Shown here piece by piece: positions 33,312-40,175 of a stretch of 64,000 nt of DNA (position 1 is the stretch's first letter; the number at the start of each line of letters is the position of its first letter). A model generated the notes under the pieces. That model was given only the letters and a program-made list of their open reading frames with translations, was not told the DNA's origin and ran no database searches. Origin of the DNA: Alloscardovia criceti DSM 17774 (GTDB lineage Bacteria > Actinomycetota > Actinomycetes > Actinomycetales > Bifidobacteriaceae); NCBI RefSeq assembly GCF_000376885.1, contig NZ_AQXR01000005.1, positions 1-64,000 of the forward strand. Reading direction: 5' to 3'. The translations under genes and the position numbers were made by a program.

Positions 33312-34113
33312 TTAGAAGCTCTTATCATATTTATTGACGCCAATTTTTGCTGACAAAAATCCTATTCCCTTTTTCCACCAATTGACTGGTTCCGGACTTA
33401 CTACGGGAACCTCAGTATATGAATAATTGTTCGTCTCCAGCCAAGGATCCAATAATCGTTCACTGACTCGACCTAAATAACGTGCTTGAAAAGCATCGCC
33501 ATATTTTTCAGGGCTCAGTTTTTTCCAACTCGAAAAGGATTGGAAACAGCCACGCACAATATTCATCGAACTTTTTCTGCCTCATGACAAACATATTAAA
33601 AACATGAGCATTTCTGCTATGCATAAGCCTATCCCAAGCTTCAACGTATTGAGGAGCTAGATCAATCAACACTTCCCTGCAGGTGTCAAACCGTTCGCTA
33701 TGGAATGTGTGCGCATAGTGACTATAAATCGATTCGATGTAATAATTACGTTTCTTAGCCAGTACAATATCATGTTGGCTTAGTATTTCTGATAATTCTG
33801 GCTCTTGAATTACCCTTTGATACGGGTCACGGGACATTCTATTTTTCAGTTGTTTTGATCCCAGAAGACGGCGATAATGAACTATCCCCTTATATGCAGA
33901 ATCGTTATTTTTCCAAAGCCAGTAAAGCGCTGTTAATTCCGAATAGTACGCATTCTTGGCCGAAATATTGTTTCCTGTATCATCGCTTTGATAATTCTCG
34001 CCAAGATTAATGTCAGGATGAAGTGCCTTACCGACGTACAACGGCAAATACATTAATCCTTCTGGCATAGATTATTGTTTGTGAGGTGCAACCGCAATTG
34101 TTATATCGGACAT
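33312..34113 (-). pseudogene. DUF4422-type capsular glycosyltransferase, broken by a stop and a frameshift
   Basis: Starting at ATG 34113 (MSDITIAVAPHKQ) the frame hits TAA at 34074-34072 and continues in the same frame as SMPEGLMYLPLYVG. Family members have a HK-x-MP segment here, so one sense codon seems to have become a stop. The frame then runs through DDTGNNISAKNAYYSELTAL and GIVHYRRLL (family hallmarks). At a run of six A (minus strand, 33524-33519) it must shift: with five A the reading continues into KLSPEKYGDAFQARYLGRVSERLL, the normal family C-terminus. Restored length is about 267 residues, the usual size. Two independent lesions argue for decay rather than a sequencing error. Confidence 0.8.
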
Positions 34114-34252
34114 TCCTATCTCGTTTTTCTTAGTTTCCAATACGCCGCATCGAAATGACTAAGCGTGCTCCTAGTGCTGAATCAAGCACTACTCCATAGC
34201 CTTTAAACAGGATTCGGCCCCTTCCTCATGCTGCATCACTCAGCGTGAGGAA

Positions 34253-34978
34253 ATGTTACTTTGTGCCGATTTCACAATCGCAAAGAATATTGCAAATGTC
34301 AGTGGTGCACGGTTACGAACTCGCTCAACGTCTACGATGCCTATTATTTTGGCGAGCCTGCCGCAGTACAGCACCTTGACAGCACTGATCAAACGCTTCT
34401 TTGACATAGTGTTGTCAACTTTGGCTCTTATCCTAAGCACTCCAGTCATGGCTTATGGGGCTCTACGCATTAAGCTGGAGGACGGCGGCCCTGCAATTTA
34501 CAAGCAACAGCGCATCGGTAGATATGGAAAGCCTTTTACAATATATAAATTCCGCTCCATGAGGGCCAATGCTGATAAACAAGACGAATCCCTCGCCGGC
34601 AAAATGGGCGTTTCGCATGGAATCCTCTTTAAAGCCAAGGACGATCCAAGAATTACTCCGTTTGGTAAATTCATTCGCAAAACTTCACTGGATGAATTCC
34701 CTCAATTCTTCAACGTGCTTAAGGGTGATATGAGTCTTGTAGGACCTCGTCCACAACAGCAATACGAAGTAGATGAGTATGGCTCACTCTATTCCACGAG
34801 ATTGCTTGTAAAGCCAGGAATCACTGGTCTGTGGCAGATATCTGGCAGAAGCGACCTGTCGCAGGAAGATTCTGAGCGTTTGGACGTATCCTACGTAGAG
34901 AATTGGTCGGTTACAGGCGACATAGCCATTCTTATTAAAACCGTTGTAGCGGTAATTAGAGGATCTGGTTCGTACTAA
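34253..34978 (+). CDS. N-terminally truncated undecaprenyl-phosphate sugar phosphotransferase
   Basis: A 241-residue bacterial sugar transferase domain (WcaJ/RfbP C-terminal type). It has one membrane segment (FFDIVLSTLALILSTPVMAY), the KFRSMR motif, DDPRITPFGKFIRKTSLDE with the catalytic Asp-Glu pair, SLVGPRPQ and GITGLWQISGR. It transfers a sugar-1-phosphate to undecaprenyl phosphate to start exopolysaccharide synthesis. Residues before the membrane segment (ARLRTRSTSTMPI) resemble the inner linker of full-length enzymes, so the usual four-helix N-terminal half (about 250 residues) is lost. The open frame extends back to 34181 without a good start. The catalytic core is complete, so activity is possible. 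Confidence 0.75.
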   Translation: MLLCADFTIAKNIANVSGARLRTRSTSTMPIILASLPQYSTLTALIKRFFDIVLSTLALILSTPVMAYGALRIKLEDGGPAIYKQQRIGRYGKPFTIYKFRSMRANADKQDESLAGKMGVSHGILFKAKDDPRITPFGKFIRKTSLDEFPQFFNVLKGDMSLVGPRPQQQYEVDEYGSLYSTRLLVKPGITGLWQISGRSDLSQEDSERLDVSYVENWSVTGDIAILIKTVVAVIRGSGSY

Positions 34979-35453
34979 TCGGCATTGACGTCTCCTTCAT
35001 CTCCACAGATAGACGATGCGTGTTGCTTTGCAAAGATTGGTGCCTTGGCATTAATGTCAAGGCACCAATCTTTTTTGCGAGACATTCACGCGGTCCTGCA
35101 CGCGCGGATGAAACCGGCTGAGGCAGAAAATTCATGGAGGGAAATCCACGAATACTTACCTGAACCGATCGATCCATTACTCTGCAATCTTCGATAATGA
35201 ATGATGATTCGTCGGCAGACATCTGCGCTTGTGAGCAAATCTGGGTATCTGAAATTTGCTTATTTTCGAGTTCGGAAAGTTGCAGTTCAAAGGCCAATTC
35301 AAATGAAATTCTCTGGGCAACGGACTGCGCAGTGGACGCGCACACGAGATAACTTCCAGTGCATGCAACGAGAAACGCGAGTGCACCACAGATCGCTACC
35401 AGAGAGACACCTAAAACCGTTCCTGAGCCTTCATCAGTCTTCGCTGTGCACAT
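34956..35453 (-). CDS. TadE/TadG-like pilus protein with an abnormal C-terminal extension
   Basis: A 165-residue protein with a cytoplasmic DEGSGTVLG-type prepilin-like start and one hydrophobic segment (VSLVAICGALAFLVACTG). It matches the small TadE-like protein that closes actinobacterial Tad loci next to a helicase gene. The conserved part ends at SSARAGP (near residue 120), where relatives normally stop. Here 40-odd further residues run through the stem of the sugar transferase terminator and overlap that gene's end by 23 bases, so they are probably read-through into foreign DNA. It overlaps the tadE gene by 20 bases at its start, which suggests translational coupling. Confidence 0.7.
   Translation of the reverse strand: MCTAKTDEGSGTVLGVSLVAICGALAFLVACTGSYLVCASTAQSVAQRISFELAFELQLSELENKQISDTQICSQAQMSADESSFIIEDCRVMDRSVQVSIRGFPSMNFLPQPVSSARAGPRECLAKKIGALTLMPRHQSLQSNTHRLSVEMKETSMPISTNQIL
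35033..35076 (+). terminator. Strong terminator after the sugar transferase
   Basis: A perfect 15-bp stem, AAGATTGGTGCCTTG (35033-35047) / CAAGGCACCAATCTT (35058-35072), loop of 10, then six T. It lies opposite the C-terminal extension of the TadG-like gene. Confidence 0.88.
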
Positions 35454-35859
35454 ACCTGATCCCCTTTGCTTGTCCTTGCATCACAAGTGGCACGTGATAA
35501 TTTCCTGCACTGAGTACAGGGCAGCTCGTAGTTACCACGAATTCCTCATCAGACCATTCCATACTTACAGAGCTGCTGTTTCCAACCAGCTTTTTCACCG
35601 TTTTTTCTGCTTCGATGACCGATTCAGAGATAGGCTGACCTGCTTGGTCAGACATAATGGCCACATAAGCAGCTTGCCGAGCCGCATCATGACAGTCCAA
35701 TTGAACTATGACAACTCTCACTAAACTGATGAGCAGCATAGCCACAGCCACCACGGTCGGAAAGACTATAGCGAATTCTGCGGTAACCGTGCCTGCATCC
35801 GAGCGATGCAGGCATCGAGTCACCTGTGCAGTCAGTTTGCTAAACAATAGAGAGAGCAT
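35434..35859 (-). CDS. tadE: TadE-family pilus assembly protein
   Basis: A 141-residue protein with a short basic N-terminus, a prepilin-like DAGTVTAEFAIVFPTVVAVAMLLISLV segment (AEF with a conserved Glu, then one membrane helix), and an extracellular domain with two Cys. It is a pseudopilin-like component of the Tad/Flp machine. The start at 35859 overlaps the end of the pilin gene by 20 bases, and the next gene overlaps its own end, so the three are translationally coupled. The ribosome binding site for this start is weak; a slightly later start is possible. Confidence 0.78.
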   Translation of the reverse strand: MLSLLFSKLTAQVTRCLHRSDAGTVTAEFAIVFPTVVAVAMLLISLVRVVIVQLDCHDAARQAAYVAIMSDQAGQPISESVIEAEKTVKKLVGNSSSVSMEWSDEEFVVTTSCPVLSAGNYHVPLVMQGQAKGIRYVHSED

Positions 35860-36073
35860 CGGTTATAAGATTCGTTACGATAGAACGCACTGCATCCGAT
35901 TTGAACAAAGCCACCAACACTCCAGCAAAACTTGTGGCAGCTACAAGCACGATGGCATACTCTGCTGTAGCCATGCCTTCGTCGCTGGTGTTTAACTCTT
36001 CTAATCCTTTGCGCACTAAACCTGTGCAATCACTGCTAGCTTTAATTATCAATTCGTTTATCTTGTCTTTCAT
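35840..36073 (-). CDS. Flp-type / DUF4244-like pilin subunit
   Basis: A 77-residue protein when started at ATG 36073, which has AAAGGA 7 bases upstream; an open frame 17 codons longer has no ribosome binding site. The segment DEGMATAEYAIVLVAATSFAGVLVALF carries the processing-site Gly/Met-Ala boundary followed by the Glu at +5 and a hydrophobic helix typical of Flp/DUF4244 pilins. It is therefore the probable major fibre subunit. A prepilin peptidase is not encoded in this window. About 160 gene-free bases separate it from tadC, perhaps allowing separate expression. Confidence 0.8.
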   Translation of the reverse strand: MKDKINELIIKASSDCTGLVRKGLEELNTSDEGMATAEYAIVLVAATSFAGVLVALFKSDAVRSIVTNLITDALSIV

Positions 36074-36234
36074 AGTTTTTCCTTTAACAGATAGCGGGGT
36101 GGTATGTGGATATGGACATCTCACTCGTCATGGAGTCCATATCCATAATTCTCAGGTACATCAATCCATCTCGAAGTATTGAACAGACGATGTGAACGGA
36201 TGTGGATAACCGTGTCGCACATCGCAGAACCCTG

Positions 36235-36744
36235 CTAAGACAAGGAAAACCAAGACGAGAGGAGAGGCACAACGGTCAGGATGATAAAGCCTGGTAAAAA
36301 ACAGAGTCCTAACGGAAGCAGAATTTTGATAGACAACTCATGGGAGGCTCGCAGCAAAGCTTGATTTTGTTCATCCTTCAACTGCTCGATAGCATGCTCA
36401 ATGCGTAGCTGCGGCGATACACCTCTTTTATATGAAGGCTCTAATATCTTATGAATAATCCCGAGCACAGGTAATCTTGGATGAACCGCTAGATGCGCTT
36501 TCCAGACTTTGTCCCAGTCTTGCCCAAACATGAGCCGTGTGCCAATATCCATGAGAATAGCACCGTGCGCATCGCCCAACACCTGTCCTACCATCCACAA
36601 AGCCCGCGGCAGCGACGCACCTTGCTGGAGTGTAACCTCAAGCATTTCTAGGATGAGCTCGGCATTATAACCTGCCGAGGTTTCACCATCGAGGCCGGTC
36701 ATAACCTCTCGAGATTCTAGGATTCTCTGTATTCTCTGTTTCAT
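36235..36744 (-). CDS. tadC: TadC-like type II/IV secretion membrane protein
   Basis: A 169-residue GspF/TadC-family protein. The GspF-type helical part is visible (ELILEMLEVTLQQGASLPRALWMVG, near 29-53), and a hydrophobic segment near the C-terminus (IKILLPLGLCFLPGFIILTVVPLL) spans the membrane. It forms the inner-membrane platform of the pilus with TadB. It is shorter than full TadC proteins of other phyla but normal for the compact actinobacterial type. AAGGTG precedes the ATG, which lies 12 bases after tadB. Confidence 0.8.
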   Translation of the reverse strand: MKQRIQRILESREVMTGLDGETSAGYNAELILEMLEVTLQQGASLPRALWMVGQVLGDAHGAILMDIGTRLMFGQDWDKVWKAHLAVHPRLPVLGIIHKILEPSYKRGVSPQLRIEHAIEQLKDEQNQALLRASHELSIKILLPLGLCFLPGFIILTVVPLLSSWFSLS

Positions 36745-36756
36745 CGCTGCACACCT

Positions 36757-37395
36757 TTACGAGCGCATACTCGTACTGTGCGCAATCTGTGCTGCACAGG
36801 GCGCAGACTGATGTTCGAACTTTCTCAGCAAGCTCTGCGCCCACAGGGTGCCTACTATATAGAGCATTCCTGAGCTCGTAAGACAACCCACACCCACTGG
36901 AGTAGAAAACAGAAATTGCAGAGAGTCTGATCCAGTTATCCCTCCGATTGAGAGCACGAGCAAGGGCAGACCCAGCAAGATTTTGATAGTCATGCGCGCT
37001 ATTGCGGTAGCATCATTTTTACGGCTTTCTCGCTCCTGAGTGCGTTTCATATCCTCATTAAGGATTTCTAGGCAATGCACGGCAGAGCATCCCGCAATTT
37101 CGCTGAGCTTGCACACAGCGTACAGTTCGGAAATAAACCTTGTGCGCAGAGCTTCTTTATGAAAGGACGTATCACGCACTCGACGTCTGACGAGGGAACG
37201 GATTGCGTAGGTATCTAAAACAGAAGTCTGTACACGCTTTTTCCCCACCATCGCGAGCGCGGAATGCAGCGATAATCCTGATTTCAGCGCAGAAATCAAA
37301 CCAACCACGAGCTCCACGGGCGTAAAATCTTTCAAAAAACTGTACACAGCACGTTGATTCATCTGCCGTAGTCTTTCATACTCCATGAATGCCAT
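36757..37395 (-). CDS. tadB: TadB-like secretion membrane protein
   Basis: A 212-residue GspF-family platform protein. Start ATG 37395 is chosen because AAGGAGGT lies 5 bases upstream, inside the end of tadA; a further-upstream start is within tadA and lacks a ribosome binding site. The helical GspF segment (VVGLISALKSGLSLHSALAMVG) comes first, then SELYAVCKLSEIAGCSAVHCLEIL, then two membrane segments near residues 130-190. It partners with TadC and the TadA ATPase. Confidence 0.8.
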   Translation of the reverse strand: MAFMEYERLRQMNQRAVYSFLKDFTPVELVVGLISALKSGLSLHSALAMVGKKRVQTSVLDTYAIRSLVRRRVRDTSFHKEALRTRFISELYAVCKLSEIAGCSAVHCLEILNEDMKRTQERESRKNDATAIARMTIKILLGLPLLVLSIGGITGSDSLQFLFSTPVGVGCLTSSGMLYIVGTLWAQSLLRKFEHQSAPCAAQIAHSTSMRS

Positions 37396-38515
37396 GCGTA
37401 CCTCCTTGTACCACGCGCGCAAATTCAATAGTGCTATCGCTTATCTCCTCCGTATCATTATCATTCGAAAAAGTCTGAATCTCTGATGGCGAAGGATGGT
37501 ACTGTGCTAGTCCCTGACGAAAACTCTCATACCATGTCATAAATCCGTCCGCATACTGCGCTTCCCCGTGCCCATCCCACCGCGTAAGAACCTGTCCCTG
37601 CAGACGACCATTCGAATCCACACTAAGGGTGCCGATTTGAGCAATATGCCGGCTCTTTTCAGTGCGTTCCACATGCAAAACCACATCGAAAGCACCAGCC
37701 GCCAGCATGGACATGGCCGGAATATCAATCCCTGCAAGCAATCCTAAAGCACAAATCCTTGCCGGCACTCGCTCGATACTATCCGCATGAACGGTGGCGA
37801 TGCTGCCCTTATGCCCCGAATTGAGCGCTCGCATAAGATCTGCAACTTCCTCTCCGCGGCATTCACCCAAAACAATGCGGTCCGGCCTCATGCGCACCGT
37901 TGCGCGGATCAAATCACTCAAAGTAATTTCGCCCGCGCCCTCCACATTGGATTCTCTAACCACCAGTGACTCGCTATTGTGATGCACGTTGTGCTCCAGC
38001 TCTCGAATTTCTTCGACCAGCACCACGCGCTCGCTCGCCGGCACAGCTGCTAGAAGCGCTTTGACAAGCGTTGTTTTGCCCGTGCCTGTTCCGCCACAAA
38101 TAAGAACCGACTGTTTCGATGCAACGATGGCTTCTAAGAGAGGTTTCCACTCCTGCGGAAACATGCGCCGCTTTGCCAGCTCATCCAGTGTTGCCAAATG
38201 ATGATGAGGCAATCGTATAGAAATCGACGCCCCACGCGATACGATGGGCGAAAGCACAGCATGCACGCGCAAGCCCTCTGGCGAGGAGGCATCGGCAATA
38301 GGGCACGCATCATCAAGCCGCTTGCCCAAGCTAGCGCACAGTTGAATGGCAAAATCTCGCACCATGGGAGCCGTTAGGCTGCCGGATTCCAGTGTCTTTT
38401 CTACCATGCCATTGCCGTAATCCGCCCATATGCGCCCATTGCTTGTTACCGCAATATCCGTCACCAAAGGATTTTGCACTATGTCAGATAAGGGCCCCAG
38501 AAGATTTCTCATCAT
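37376..38515 (-). CDS. tadA: TadA/CpaF-type secretion ATPase
   Basis: A 379-residue hexameric ATPase powering pilin assembly. Start at ATG 38515 (MMRNLLGPL), which follows the cpaE stop by four bases; an earlier open frame lies inside cpaE. Motifs in order: N-terminal domain with DIAVTSNGRIWADYG, Walker A CGGTGTGKTTLVKALL, the Asp box VVLVEEIRELE, Walker B with RMRPDRIVLGECRGEE, and the His box TVHADS. All catalytic residues are present. The stop overlaps the tadB start region by 20 bases. Confidence 0.9.
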   Translation of the reverse strand: MMRNLLGPLSDIVQNPLVTDIAVTSNGRIWADYGNGMVEKTLESGSLTAPMVRDFAIQLCASLGKRLDDACPIADASSPEGLRVHAVLSPIVSRGASISIRLPHHHLATLDELAKRRMFPQEWKPLLEAIVASKQSVLICGGTGTGKTTLVKALLAAVPASERVVLVEEIRELEHNVHHNSESLVVRESNVEGAGEITLSDLIRATVRMRPDRIVLGECRGEEVADLMRALNSGHKGSIATVHADSIERVPARICALGLLAGIDIPAMSMLAAGAFDVVLHVERTEKSRHIAQIGTLSVDSNGRLQGQVLTRWDGHGEAQYADGFMTWYESFRQGLAQYHPSPSEIQTFSNDNDTEEISDSTIEFARVVQGGTHGIHGV

Positions 38516-38519
38516 GACC

Positions 38520-39512
38520 TCAGCCTTCAGACCACGCGTGCACAGTTTCACTAGGCACGATTGGTGTAATCGAATCGGCTCGGACTGTGCGTGTACGATG
38601 TTCCTGCCTACAGACGCCATATTCATGGACAAAGGCTTGGAGCTGAGAATCGAAGGATCTCGGAAGCTTTACCATCCCCCAACCTCTCTGCTCGTAGACC
38701 GGTGCTTGCCGGATATAAGGAATCTGCCCAAATATCCGCGAGCCTAAATACTCCTCCGCCTGATACGCACTGAGTGCCGCACCCTTTGAAAGCAAACGAG
38801 AAGATTTGCGAGGCGCCACAAAAAGCACTGGATCATCCCATCTCCAGCCTGCAGGACGAGTCTGAGACGTCTCGCCTGAGTTCAGAGCCTCTACCACCTG
38901 ATGCGCACGCACAAGGGACAGAGTAGTCAATGGCGAAATAATTATCGGCTGAATGCACACCAACTGGCTTATTGCACTCCATGCACGTGCTATATCTGAG
39001 TCCATGCCCTGCCCACAATCGCAAATGACCACTTCGAAGTTTTCTAGTAGCGCCTCAAAAATGGCCTTAATTTCCCACCATTTTTTCGCCTCCGAGCGCC
39101 ACACATGCCATGGTAGAAGCCGAAAATTCTCGCAGGCAACCAGCTCTTCGCCAAAATCAGTAGAATCCACCATGCCCAAAGGAGCTTGAATATTATGCCA
39201 ACGCAGACCTTCCGTCTCTTCGCATCCCGCGAGGATATCGATACCTCCCCTGAAGAAGTCACAATCCACCACACAGACTTTTTGAAGATTCTCCGCACAG
39301 CTTTGCGCCAGATACAAGGCAAAAGAACTGGCTGTGCATCCCCCACTCGCTCCAAACACAGCAAAAACACGGGAAGTGCTGTGATACCCATCCCGAGAGG
39401 GTACAGGATTTATCTGCTCGGCGTTGTAAGCACGCACCTCGTTGTGCGTATTGTCTGGTGACGTACTCGTGCGGAAATCTGAGCTGCCTTGCCTGTTGTG
39501 AAAATTCTCCAT
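38520..39512 (-). CDS. CpaE/Ssd-like Tad locus ATPase homologue
   Basis: About 330 residues from ATG 39512 (MENFHNRQG). A MinD/ParA-fold protein with a degenerate P-loop (FGASGGCTASSFA, Lys missing), VVDCDFFRGGIDIL and VVICDCGQGMDSD. This is the septum-site-determining/CpaE-like protein that heads actinobacterial Tad loci and positions the machine. The open frame reaches back to 39647, but that would need a TTG start with no ribosome binding site; the ATG chosen also lacks a clear one, so the 5' end is uncertain. First gene of the leftward Tad operon. Confidence 0.78.
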   Translation of the reverse strand: MENFHNRQGSSDFRTSTSPDNTHNEVRAYNAEQINPVPSRDGYHSTSRVFAVFGASGGCTASSFALYLAQSCAENLQKVCVVDCDFFRGGIDILAGCEETEGLRWHNIQAPLGMVDSTDFGEELVACENFRLLPWHVWRSEAKKWWEIKAIFEALLENFEVVICDCGQGMDSDIARAWSAISQLVCIQPIIISPLTTLSLVRAHQVVEALNSGETSQTRPAGWRWDDPVLFVAPRKSSRLLSKGAALSAYQAEEYLGSRIFGQIPYIRQAPVYEQRGWGMVKLPRSFDSQLQAFVHEYGVCRQEHRTRTVRADSITPIVPSETVHAWSEG

Positions 39513-39744
39513 GCATCCACTGTGGGTTCTACGAACTGCGAAATCCAACGGGACGTGACCTGTTAGCAGATGTGGAAAAACGCCGTGCAACACGCACCTC
39601 AACAGCAAAACTAACAAAATCGAACATTTTTTGGTTAATTCAATCAAAAAGAAGGGATTAAAACTTTATGCTTACGAGCATTTTCTCAACCAAGTGATCA
39701 ATTGTGAAGATTCCCAATTTTTCGGCATTTTTCGGCGTTTTTAT

Positions 39745-39773
39745 TTGATATATCCACCAGAACCGAGGATAAT
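39745..39773 (+). promoter_or_regulatory. Sigma-70-type promoter of the candidate structured RNA
   Basis: TTGATA (39745-39750), exactly 17 bases, GATAAT (39768-39773). It points rightwards, away from the Tad locus. Expected transcription start is about 39780, which coincides with the first base of the RNA's outer stem. Confidence 0.65.
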
Positions 39774-39779
39774 AATAAG

Positions 39780-39940
39780 TACCAAGGAAAACTAAAGAGT
39801 GGAAGCCCACACGAGTAACAGCAACTGATAGGCTGAATGAGGTTGGGCGGATGGATGAGACTTTTACCGCCAGAACAATGATGTTGTGCAGAGATTCCAC
39901 TTAGTGACTTGGTAAGCCGGCTCTTCGGAGCCGGCTTTTT
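39780..39940 (+). ncRNA. Candidate structured small RNA upstream of ppk
   Basis: About 160 bases bounded by a good promoter and a strong terminator, with no reading frame of note. Nested long-range pairs are visible: TACCAAG (39780-39786) with CTTGGTA (39908-39914), then AGTGGAA (39798-39804) with TTCCACT (39895-39901), extended by CTA/TAG. Inside, GCCCA (39805-39809) can pair with TGGGC (39844-39848), but those bases overlap GGCGG (39846-39850), which can instead pair with CCGCC (39867-39871). I could not match it to tmRNA, 6S, RNase P RNA or a familiar riboswitch. It is either an independent sRNA or a leader controlling ppk. Confidence 0.6.
39916..39940 (+). terminator. Rho-independent terminator of the candidate RNA
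   Basis: GCCGGCTC (39916-39923), tetraloop TTCG, GAGCCGGC (39928-39935), then five T. A textbook terminator 236 bases before ppk, with no protein gene ending in front of it on this strand. Confidence 0.92.
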
Positions 39941-40175
39941 AATTGCTTTTACGCCTTTATCCGGATCCGAATTCTTGTCCAAACATCATGAAATTACGGA
40001 AAAGCGAAAACATTTTTTTCACCACCATTCAGCATCATTATTTCAGACATCCCATTTTGTTTTTATTCATACTTTTTAAAATTTACTCAGGTGTTTTTCC
40101 ACAACCTAAGAAGAAAACGCAAAGACCTAACATTTGCGCACACATAAAAGTCGCGGATGCCCTTAAACTAGAGGT

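Noticed and set aside
36074-36124. A longer pilin starting at 36124
   Set aside because: The extra 17 codons have no ribosome binding site, while AAAGGA sits correctly before ATG 36073, and a short leader fits Flp-type pilins.
39780-39940. The candidate RNA as tmRNA, RNase P RNA, 6S RNA or a cobalamin riboswitch
   Set aside because: It is too short for RNase P or tmRNA and lacks their ends and tag frame. It has no long central bubble as in 6S, and no cobalamin-box sequence was seen.
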